NCBI GenBank assembly: GCA_963977125.1
Contig: CAXBNJ010000002.1
Location: 434,001-498,000, forward strand
Origin: UBA2705 sp963977125
Lineage (GTDB): Bacteria > Pseudomonadota > Alphaproteobacteria > Micavibrionales > Micavibrionaceae
Direction of reading: 5' to 3'
Length of the DNA stretch: 64,000 bases
Shown: in pieces, positions 27,248 through 35,176 of the stretch
How the letters are laid out: every line of letters starts with the position of its first letter
How positions within the stretch are numbered: position 1 is the stretch's first letter
The notes under the pieces: model-generated
Databases searched by the model: none
What the model was told of the DNA's origin: nothing
Seen by the model: only the letters and a program-made list of their open reading frames with translations
Translations under genes and position numbers: made by a program

Positions 27248-30200
27248 ATGACCAATAATACTGTAAAAAACATCACACTTCCCGCGGCATTTAAATACGC
27301 TTTATTGCCGGGCATTATTCCGCGTGTCACCGAGATATGGCGTTCGGGCTTCTCGACGATTGCGCTGCTTATGGCTCAGATCTTTTTTAATGTAGGCCTT
27401 CTACCTATCGGACACACTTATTTAAAAGGCGATAATTTTGGAAAGTTCGGTATTTTTAATGTTCTGGTTGCCGCTAAACATAATCTGGTCTTTGATCGTA
27501 AGCATCTTGATCAAATCGTTGTGTTTTGCTTAATTACGACAGCAATATTCTTAATCTTTGCGCAAGTTCTGGCTTTGATATTCGCGTTGTTAATCCCAGG
27601 AGCTTGGGCTCAAATATTTACTACGCCAGACCCGACAAATGACATTGCCTTTGTCCTGCTTGACCGCATATTTGGGGTGCCTACCACAAATACACTAACA
27701 GGCTTATCTACAGGTTTTTTTGGCTCCTGCGTGGGCGACGCAGCGAATGACTGCATAGCCATGCGCCATGATGGCTCTGACTCGGCTGTCGAAATAGTCC
27801 CTATCCCTGCAGTATTCCCTTGGCCATTCCACCTTGCCCTACAACAAATGTTCGCCTTTTTCAGCTATACTATAGCGGCGGTAGCGCTATTTATTTTACT
27901 TTATTTTATTGCGACAATTATTCTAGAGACCGTACAAAGCGGCACGCCTTTTGGTAAACGTTTTTCAAGGCTCTGGGCGCCACTACGCCTCATCACAGCG
28001 TTTGGGCTTATCATCCCGATATCAAACGGCCTAAATCTTGGACAATATAGTGTATTATATTCAGCAAAATGGGGCTCCAGCCTTGCCACAAATGTCTGGC
28101 AGCAATTCAACACACAGCTAACCGTTAACGGGCTTATGGATGCCAATACAATGGTCGGTACCCCTGTGGCCAACGATGCCATGGAACTTGTTGGCTACAT
28201 ACATATGGCCAATTTATGCTTCATCATAGAAAGGAATATTTTCCCTAGAAAATATGTTCATGCCAATTTTAACAAGGAAATTGCAGCCTATCTGATTAAC
28301 CCAAATACTGATGACCGCCTCGCTATGGTCAATGCTTCGAACAATTATCAAACATATGATGATGCTCGCGCATTCTCTAGCGGAGGGGATATTATTCTGC
28401 GTATTGGCTCAATGGATCCTGCCCGTTACGCAGCTGCTTGGGCTGGCGGTCAGCCATTACCTGCTCCAAGCTACAACGATGCCGGCGGCGTTCGCCCCTA
28501 TTGTGGAGAGATCATCTTCCCTGCTGTGAACACCTCGAGCCCAGGGACGGAGCTTATTCAACGGAAATATTACGAGCTTATTGCTTCTATGTGGTTAAAT
28601 GAGCCGGGTCGATACACTAAACCGACTTGCCCCAACACACAGGTCGATCAATCGGACGGTTTATATCCATTTGGAAATGTACTCTTTACGCACGCGCAGA
28701 GATGGGCGCAGGATTGGTTTGCTCCTGTCCCCGCCATAACCACAAGCACTGCCCCGATTACTACAGTGGAACAAATAAAGGTTGATGGTGCCATATTACT
28801 CCGTCAGCATCTTAACTGTATCATTGAAGCTGCCGTTACTGCAGAACGCGATAATATTAACGCTAATAATCTAAGCTTAGTCCCACAAGCACTGCTCGAT
28901 AGAGGCTGGGCTGGCGCAGGCATTTGGTACAACAGAATAGCCGAAATTAATGGCGCCTTAATTGATTCTATTAACGGCATGCCTTCTATTCACTTATGGC
29001 CACTCACTATGCAGCGTGTCGCGGAGATCCGCTCACGCAATGAAACAAACTTTATACGTGCAGATTTATTTAACCCCGATTCTGCAGCCTTTATAGACGG
29101 CGTAATATTGCCGCGCGCCGGGGAACGTACCGCTGCAAGGGCTTATTACGAGCTTTATAAGTTATGGTTGGCTGATGGCCCCGGTACGGGTGGTCGTGGC
29201 GCACAAGGTAACAGTTTCGAAGCCGCTGTGGCTTGGATATTTGGCATTGAAGGTCTTTATTCGATGACCGATAACACGACTGGAGCACAGAATGTCCACC
29301 CCTTGGCCAAACTTTCAGGCCTAGGCAAATCCCTCATTGAAGGTTCTATTCGTAACTTGTCGATGGGTGCGGGCGCTATGATTGCTGATCTCGTTACAGG
29401 GGCAGATAACCCGCTTTCAGGCGCTGGTGACTTTGCCGGCGCCCTAGGCTCCGCTCTTGTAAGCGCGGCATCTATAACACTGACGGCCGGTTTTGTCTTA
29501 TTCTATATTGTCCCAATGTTGCCCTTTATGTATTTCTTCTTTGCTGTCGGCACTTGGATAAAAACCGTGTTTGAAGCCATGATTGGCGTACCGCTTTGGG
29601 CTTTATCACATCTTCATATTGACGGTGGTGGCTTACCTGGACAAGGCGCGGCTAATGGTTATTATTTGATTTTCGAGATCTTCGTGCGACCCGTCATGAT
29701 TATCATGGGTTTTATTGCCTCTATCACTATATTCTCAGCCATGGCGAATGTTCTAATTGATATTTGGAATATTGTTATTGCCAATGTCGGCGGATCTGGT
29801 TCAACTGAGGAACTCGGCTTAGCGGATTCAATCCGTGCTCCCGTTGATAAGATGTTCTATTTGGTCATGTTTACTATGCTGCTTTATATGATTGGGGTTT
29901 CCTCATTTAAGCTGGTTGACCAAATCCCGCAAAGTATATTGCGTTGGATTGGCGCGAGCGTCCCAACCTTTGTCGATCAAAAAGACGACATCACATCCTC
30001 GCTTGTCTCAAAAAGCTCGATGTATGCGAACCGCATATTTGGTGGGTTCACCGGTGAAATGACGAATAAATACAAAGGCATTAAGCGTAAGCAGGATGCT
30101 GAGGCCGCATTCGAGAGCGGCCTGAGAAGGGAATATGGCACCACGCCCGAACAGCAGGATGCCTATAAAGAAGCCGCAGAACAGCTTGCCCGCTATAAAG

Positions 30201-30316
30201 GGAAGGCTCCTGATGAAATACCACCTGAGATTCAGCAATTGCGTGAAAACTACCCAACGTTAGCCCGAGGAATCGAAATGGGTAGATCAGGCGACAGCTT
30301 AGTCCCAAAATCTTAA
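27248..30316 (+). CDS. DotA/TraY-family type IVB secretion membrane protein, paralogue 4
   Basis: 1022 residues, the longest of the four and closest in size to Legionella DotA. Shared blocks are LGQYSVLYSAKWGSSLATNV, LDRGWAGAGIWYNRIA near residue 552, PMLPFMYFFFAVGTWIKTVF, GVPLWALSH, GYYLIFEIFVRPVMIIMGF and SILRWIGASVPTFVDQ. Unlike the others it has about 75 extra residues after the last helix: a charged, helical cytoplasmic tail (YKGIKRKQDAEAAFESGLRR onwards) that could dock cytoplasmic partners. Its stop codon overlaps the stop of the converging uppP gene. The gap to paralogue 3 is 54 bp. Confidence 0.88.
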   Translation: MTNNTVKNITLPAAFKYALLPGIIPRVTEIWRSGFSTIALLMAQIFFNVGLLPIGHTYLKGDNFGKFGIFNVLVAAKHNLVFDRKHLDQIVVFCLITTAIFLIFAQVLALIFALLIPGAWAQIFTTPDPTNDIAFVLLDRIFGVPTTNTLTGLSTGFFGSCVGDAANDCIAMRHDGSDSAVEIVPIPAVFPWPFHLALQQMFAFFSYTIAAVALFILLYFIATIILETVQSGTPFGKRFSRLWAPLRLITAFGLIIPISNGLNLGQYSVLYSAKWGSSLATNVWQQFNTQLTVNGLMDANTMVGTPVANDAMELVGYIHMANLCFIIERNIFPRKYVHANFNKEIAAYLINPNTDDRLAMVNASNNYQTYDDARAFSSGGDIILRIGSMDPARYAAAWAGGQPLPAPSYNDAGGVRPYCGEIIFPAVNTSSPGTELIQRKYYELIASMWLNEPGRYTKPTCPNTQVDQSDGLYPFGNVLFTHAQRWAQDWFAPVPAITTSTAPITTVEQIKVDGAILLRQHLNCIIEAAVTAERDNINANNLSLVPQALLDRGWAGAGIWYNRIAEINGALIDSINGMPSIHLWPLTMQRVAEIRSRNETNFIRADLFNPDSAAFIDGVILPRAGERTAARAYYELYKLWLADGPGTGGRGAQGNSFEAAVAWIFGIEGLYSMTDNTTGAQNVHPLAKLSGLGKSLIEGSIRNLSMGAGAMIADLVTGADNPLSGAGDFAGALGSALVSAASITLTAGFVLFYIVPMLPFMYFFFAVGTWIKTVFEAMIGVPLWALSHLHIDGGGLPGQGAANGYYLIFEIFVRPVMIIMGFIASITIFSAMANVLIDIWNIVIANVGGSGSTEELGLADSIRAPVDKMFYLVMFTMLLYMIGVSSFKLVDQIPQSILRWIGASVPTFVDQKDDITSSLVSKSSMYANRIFGGFTGEMTNKYKGIKRKQDAEAAFESGLRREYGTTPEQQDAYKEAAEQLARYKGKAPDEIPPEIQQLRENYPTLARGIEMGRSGDSLVPKS

Positions 30317-31185
30317 AGATAGACCATGAGTAACAGAGCGAGGCCTAAAAATGCACGATATAACACAAAAGGTGTGAAGTCGTGATTTTGCAGCCATTTG
30401 AACATGATTGTTATCGCGCCATAGCCTGCGACAAATGAAATTAACGCCGCGATAATGGCGTTAGCGCCAAGCTGCGCATCGCCGCTTTTTAAGACATCAA
30501 GGCCTCCGAGAGCGCCCGCGCCGCTAATCGCAACGACAGCGAGGAATAACGAAAAACGCGCGGCAGCATCGCGCGTAAAGCCCAAAGCGCGCGCCGCAGT
30601 CATCGTAATGCCCGATCGACTGGTTCCAGGTATTAAAGCGAGAACTTGTGCGCAACCTATCAATAAAGCCGACTTCACTGTGAGTTTTTCAATCACCAAT
30701 TCCGCAGGACGAAAACGATCAGCCAGCCACAAGACGTAAGCAAAAATAAGCGTTGTCCAAGCAACTGTTTTTGGCGAGCGCAACCATTCAGGTTGCCATT
30801 CATGTAAAAGATAACCGGCAATAATCACGGGCATAGAAGCAAGGATAATAAGGCATGCCATGCGCAATCCTTGCGCGGCTTCAACATCCGTATTACGGGC
30901 TGATTTAGGTGTTACAAACGAACCAATAGATAGTAGAACACCCCGCGCAATACCAAAGAAATCACGCCAGAAATACAACAACACTGAAAATAATGTGCCG
31001 ACATGAACCGCGATATCAATCACCGCATCTTCAGCCCATTTTTTGGACGGGTCATTAAGCGCCTCGACACCACTTTGGCCGTCAACCCATTCATGAGCCA
31101 AAATTAAATGCCCTGATGAACTTATCGGTAGGAACTCAGTAACGCCCTGTATTAGGGCATAAAGCAGGATATAATACCAAATCAT
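30313..31185 (-). CDS. uppP: Undecaprenyl-diphosphatase UppP (BacA)
   Basis: A 290-residue membrane phosphatase that recycles undecaprenyl diphosphate to the monophosphate for peptidoglycan and polysaccharide synthesis. Both active-site signatures are present: GVTEFLPISSSGHLIL at the N-terminus and PGTSRSGITMTAARALG near residue 180. The frame extends to a TTG at 31230, but ATG 31185 (MIWYYILLYALIQG) is the usual family start. The coding end overlaps the last DotA-like gene tail-to-tail, with no room for a terminator between them. It probably supports the surface-glycan genes elsewhere in the window. Confidence 0.95.
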   Translation of the reverse strand: MIWYYILLYALIQGVTEFLPISSSGHLILAHEWVDGQSGVEALNDPSKKWAEDAVIDIAVHVGTLFSVLLYFWRDFFGIARGVLLSIGSFVTPKSARNTDVEAAQGLRMACLIILASMPVIIAGYLLHEWQPEWLRSPKTVAWTTLIFAYVLWLADRFRPAELVIEKLTVKSALLIGCAQVLALIPGTSRSGITMTAARALGFTRDAAARFSLFLAVVAISGAGALGGLDVLKSGDAQLGANAIIAALISFVAGYGAITIMFKWLQNHDFTPFVLYRAFLGLALLLMVYL

Positions 31186-31257
31186 AGTGACGCGCTTTCT
31201 GTTTGATTTTTTGTACCATACGGTAATCAAAACAAAAAATCTATATCAAGGCGGTAA

Positions 31258-33351
31258 CTATCGTTTGAAAATCTGAAATTGCGTACGCTTTGTATCGCGG
31301 TAGCCAACATAATCAATGGGGTGAGCGAGGTTTTCTACGCCTGTGATTTTAGGGAATATAGGGGTCGGCAACGCCGCGGGCGTATCGCCGCGCGGACCAA
31401 GATGCAGCGCAGTTATATCGGCATGTTTTTTAAATTCATCGGATAGACAGCCTAACAGTTTTTGCCAGTTATTCGGATCCATACGGCCATCTAGGAATTC
31501 AAGGCTATCAAGAACAACTTCACCTTTTTTACCGCGCCAAACCCAGCTTTCAGCAATAATTTCGTCATTTTCCTTATCCGCGACAACGTAAAATCCACCA
31601 TGTGGGGACAAAAACCCATGCTTCGCACAAGCGCTACCTGCATTATTCAAATGCTGACAGCAATCAACATGCTCACCCAAAGCTAGCCCACGTAAGTCAC
31701 CGTCTTTGAGCTTATAGAAGTTATATTTAGGTTTATCAAATAATGCACCATCAATTTTAATGTCAGGTATAGATTGGCCAGGCTTTGGTGCATCAAGATG
31801 GCCATATAGTTTATTGTAACTTTCTATGGCCACGCGCCCCTTCTCAAAAGCTTCTTCGCTCCAAAGGTAACCAATACTGAATTTAGCAAAATCTTTATTT
31901 TTTACACCGTTTGGATAGACAAACTCCGCCACACTTTCACGTGTTTTAGCCACGGAGTATTGGCGCCCGCAAGTACTCCGCTCTGGCTGAGGAAGACGAT
32001 CTGCGAATTGAACAAGGACAGCCATCTCTGGGCCATTCTGCATCACGGCATCACTCCACGATTTCAAATCGATACGACCTTTTTTAGGGAGGGAAATATG
32101 ACGAATCAAATCATATAAAGGCTGCTGACCTTGCGTCCCCCATTTTTCAAGGTAAGCCATTACACGCTCTTCACTACCCAAAAGCGCTGCCGTATTATAA
32201 GCATGAATACTGATGTTTTCTGCTTTCTCATGATCAAGTAAATCGCATAAATACATATATAGGTCATTATTATAATAATGAGGATTTAGAAGGTGACATT
32301 TAGGAGGGCATTCAGTCTCAAGAGGGTTTAACGCCCTCCACTTCATTGTCGATTCATTTATTTCCGTTATTTTTTTCATGACTGGGCCACGCATTGCGAC
32401 ATGGCTATGCTTTAGCATCAACGTCATGATTATGTTCAAACTACAGCCTTCAATTAATTGAATAACCTCGTCATCACTAAACTCTTCTAACGTCCCTCCA
32501 GCCTCAAGGACATATGCAAAAGTATCGTCATCTCCTGAATACATAGCTTCAACAACCACGGCATTATTGCGCATATTTATGTCGGCCCCTGCAATTTCGT
32601 ACAAAAACTTAACGGTTTCAAGGTCGCCATTTTGTGCCGCCCAAAGTAAGGCATCGCCCTCATTGATAAGAACATCAAAGCCGCGCCCATATAAGTGATT
32701 AATCACTTCGGTATAGCCATATCGGGCACTTAACATCAACATATCACCGCAGAATCTGTCATCATCGCAGAAGCAATCTAGAACATTTAAAGCTGCCTCC
32801 TCATATCCACAATTGAATAAATTTAAAATATCTTCGGGGCGTAGATAGGTCAGATTTGCTCCTTTTGATACCAGGAAATTAGCCACATCGACGAGGCCTC
32901 GAGCAATCGCTTCACGTATAAAGACGTGATCATCAACGGTAATATCTAGCCCATAGCTATAGGCTTTTTTAACTTCATCTAAAGGCTCTTCCATGCAGAT
33001 ACGAAAAAAATCATTAATCTCAACATTTTCATCATTATCCATTTGATCTATGAATTCGGCGACAGCTTCCATAGGCACAAAGCTGCTCACGACCTCCTCA
33101 TAGCTTGGTCCAGATTTATTTTTTTGAGATGAAGGCGCCAATGTTTTTATAGCTTCAGCGATAAAAGAACTGCCATGCAAGGCGTAATCTTCAAGGATCT
33201 CTTCGGTGACCGCCTCGCCTGCTTGCTGTAGTTTTACAGCCAGTATTGGCAGCGCTTTTTTTAGCGCTAAAAACTCAGCGTGGTCGTCCTGATCTAAGCG
33301 ATCAATCACGGCTAAAGCCATAGTGATTTCTTCTGGTTTATCGGTCGACAT
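31258..33351 (-). CDS. Ankyrin-repeat protein with unusual C-terminal domain; effector candidate
   Basis: A 697-residue cytoplasmic-type protein without signal peptide. Residues about 125-300 contain degenerate ankyrin repeats (AIARGLVDVANFLVSKGANL; LSARYGYTEVINHLYGRG; WAAQNGDLETVKFLYEIAGA). A separate domain at about 480-690 has cysteine-rich DCCQHLNNAGSACAKHG, then GGFYVVADKENDEIIAESWV and VVLDSLEF, which looks like a small alpha/beta enzyme or acyltransferase-like fold; I cannot name it. The C-terminus (RTQFQIFKR) has hydrophobic residues at -3 and -4, a feature of some Dot/Icm substrates, but no Glu-rich block. It lies next to uppP and the DotA array. AAGAAGG precedes the start. Ankyrin identity is good; effector role is inferred. 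Confidence 0.75.
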   Translation of the reverse strand: MSTDKPEEITMALAVIDRLDQDDHAEFLALKKALPILAVKLQQAGEAVTEEILEDYALHGSSFIAEAIKTLAPSSQKNKSGPSYEEVVSSFVPMEAVAEFIDQMDNDENVEINDFFRICMEEPLDEVKKAYSYGLDITVDDHVFIREAIARGLVDVANFLVSKGANLTYLRPEDILNLFNCGYEEAALNVLDCFCDDDRFCGDMLMLSARYGYTEVINHLYGRGFDVLINEGDALLWAAQNGDLETVKFLYEIAGADINMRNNAVVVEAMYSGDDDTFAYVLEAGGTLEEFSDDEVIQLIEGCSLNIIMTLMLKHSHVAMRGPVMKKITEINESTMKWRALNPLETECPPKCHLLNPHYYNNDLYMYLCDLLDHEKAENISIHAYNTAALLGSEERVMAYLEKWGTQGQQPLYDLIRHISLPKKGRIDLKSWSDAVMQNGPEMAVLVQFADRLPQPERSTCGRQYSVAKTRESVAEFVYPNGVKNKDFAKFSIGYLWSEEAFEKGRVAIESYNKLYGHLDAPKPGQSIPDIKIDGALFDKPKYNFYKLKDGDLRGLALGEHVDCCQHLNNAGSACAKHGFLSPHGGFYVVADKENDEIIAESWVWRGKKGEVVLDSLEFLDGRMDPNNWQKLLGCLSDEFKKHADITALHLGPRGDTPAALPTPIFPKITGVENLAHPIDYVGYRDTKRTQFQIFKR

Positions 33352-33408
33352 AGAAGCACCTTCTTATTTTATGGAAAGAGTAAAACAGAAAGGCGGAAAT
33401 ATGTCAAT

Positions 33409-33439
33409 TAAAAACCCCGTATAAATTCATATACGGGGT
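33409..33439 (-). terminator. Rho-independent terminator after trxA
   Basis: A perfect 10-bp stem (ACCCCGTATA at 33414-33423 with TATACGGGGT at 33430-33439) with a 6-base loop is followed on the minus strand by TTTTT. It separates trxA from the ankyrin-repeat gene. Confidence 0.88.
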
Positions 33440-33496
33440 CAATAATAATAGTGTAAAAGTCAGACCAAAAGCACTGATGGAGGATATTTTAGAGTC

Positions 33497-33817
33497 TTAC
33501 TCTAAGCCACCAAGCCATTCGCTCAGCTGGTCTTTATTCATACCGCCAACGCGTGTATCGATAACTTGACCGCCCTTAAAAACCATTAAAGTTGGTATAC
33601 CGCGTACACCGTATTTTGTTGGCGCTTCTGGGCTATCTTCAATGTTCACTTTTACAACGCGCAGCTTTTCAGACATTTCTGTCGCGATTTCGTCAACTAA
33701 AGGTGACATGGCTTGGCATGGTTGGCACCATTCAGCCCAAAAATCGACGACCACAAGGCCTTCTGCTTTTAAAACGTCTTTCTCAAAACTGGAATCCGTT
33801 ACTTTTAAACTCGACAT
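33497..33817 (-). CDS. trxA: Thioredoxin
   Basis: A 106-residue single-domain thioredoxin, the general disulphide reductant of the cytoplasm. The fold markers are present: VVDFWAEWCQPCQA near residue 25, the cis-proline segment GIPTLMVFKGGQV and the final helix. The active site reads WCQPC instead of the usual WCGPC, which may shift redox potential or partner choice. It has AAGG before ATG and its own terminator. There is no signal peptide, so it is cytoplasmic. Confidence 0.93.
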   Translation of the reverse strand: MSSLKVTDSSFEKDVLKAEGLVVVDFWAEWCQPCQAMSPLVDEIATEMSEKLRVVKVNIEDSPEAPTKYGVRGIPTLMVFKGGQVIDTRVGGMNKDQLSEWLGGLE

Positions 33818-33880
33818 AGGCGTATCCTTTCAATAAATAATCTAAAATCAGTATGGTTTTTCTTAAGTAATATGCAAGAG

Positions 33881-35089
33881 CTAGTGTTCAAATAACCACA
33901 TATATCCATATGCGACGATAAAAGCAGGCAGCGCAGAATATATAGTGGCCATTACCGCCGCCTTGGGCGCCATAGCAATCGCAGGGAATAATGCATCCCC
34001 ATCATTACTAATTGCATTACCCAGCTGCGCTGAAAGCGGTACAACGCCATTTAAATACATGGTCGTTAGTAAAATCTGTGGGCCGCAGCCGGGAATAAAG
34101 CCAATCACGATCGCCATTAAAGGCACAAAGGCCGACACCCCTGATAAAATTGAAACCAAATCCAGATTCGTCATATAAACGCTCATTTCAAATGTGAAAA
34201 AAGCCAAGATAACCCATGTTGTCACAAAGTTTGTATCCTGTATAACGCGATGTACAGGGTGATCTTGTTCACTGCTGACATGGACATTATGCGCCGCACC
34301 ATAAGGCTCACCTTTATCATGCGGGCGAATTAACGCCATATACATCCACATCGATGCTGCAAGCAGCGCCCCTGCTGCCCCTAAATATAATATAGCTTGA
34401 GCGGTAAACGTTTCTGATAAAGAGCCCAAGGTCTTAATTTGTAGCGCGCTTAATACGCCCAACCCAAAACCTGGCACAATCATCGCCAACCAAATCTTGT
34501 CAAAAATCGTCACTGTAAAAGGCTTGCTCACACCACCTTCTAATGTTTTCGCACTCTGAATTTCTTCTGTTTTAGGACGTAGAAAGTCTTGCCCGTGAAT
34601 AGCATCAATTATATAGCCACTAATCACGCCGACAACACAGCCAACTCCCATCATGACAAATCCCGCCTTTGGCGCCTGTGCCAAAAGCAAAAATGCCGCA
34701 TCGCCCATGGTCGAGGTTAAAACCGCAACCACCGCACCAAAAGACAAGCGCCCACGGACATATTGTGTCATCACAATAATCGCGCCGCCACAGCCCGGTA
34801 ACGAGCCCAAGGCGGCGGCGATAGGCACTTGTAAATGTTTATATTTACGCATAAGTGCTTTGGTGTTTATTTTAAAAATAGATTCAAGGCTGTAAAAAAG
34901 GCAGAGCGTAAAGGCGACAAAAACACTCACCGTAATATACGCATCACTAAGCACGCCGAGTAAGACCTCAAATGCCCCTTGGTCTTGCACAGACAGCCCA
35001 AGCATGACCAACACAGTCAGCAAGACAAGAAATGATGATTTAGCGCGTGGCCAAATCGATAGGGCGCCCATAGGCTTCAACATATTCAC
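33881..35089 (-). CDS. Putative 10-TM heavy-metal (manganese-type) exporter
   Basis: A 402-residue inner-membrane permease with about ten helices and an internal duplication. The first half carries LPGCGGAIIVMTQYVRG and STMGDAAFLLLAQAPKA; the second carries IPGCGPQILLTTMYLNG and SNDGDALFPAIAMAPKA. The paired PGCG and GDA motifs are those of the putative manganese/heavy-metal exporter family (ArsP_2-like). A His-rich stretch between the halves (NVHVSSEQDHPVHR) may bind metal. The start is GTG at 35089, with ATG 35083 as alternative. No metal regulator or riboswitch is visible upstream. Substrate is unproven. Confidence 0.82.
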   Translation of the reverse strand: MNMLKPMGALSIWPRAKSSFLVLLTVLVMLGLSVQDQGAFEVLLGVLSDAYITVSVFVAFTLCLFYSLESIFKINTKALMRKYKHLQVPIAAALGSLPGCGGAIIVMTQYVRGRLSFGAVVAVLTSTMGDAAFLLLAQAPKAGFVMMGVGCVVGVISGYIIDAIHGQDFLRPKTEEIQSAKTLEGGVSKPFTVTIFDKIWLAMIVPGFGLGVLSALQIKTLGSLSETFTAQAILYLGAAGALLAASMWMYMALIRPHDKGEPYGAAHNVHVSSEQDHPVHRVIQDTNFVTTWVILAFFTFEMSVYMTNLDLVSILSGVSAFVPLMAIVIGFIPGCGPQILLTTMYLNGVVPLSAQLGNAISNDGDALFPAIAMAPKAAVMATIYSALPAFIVAYGYMWLFEH

Positions 35090-35176
35090 TTAAATTTATT
35101 TAGCTCATAATATTAGTAAAACAATATGCAATACGAGAAAGCTGGATAAAGGCATCAAGCCCCATATAACATCCAA

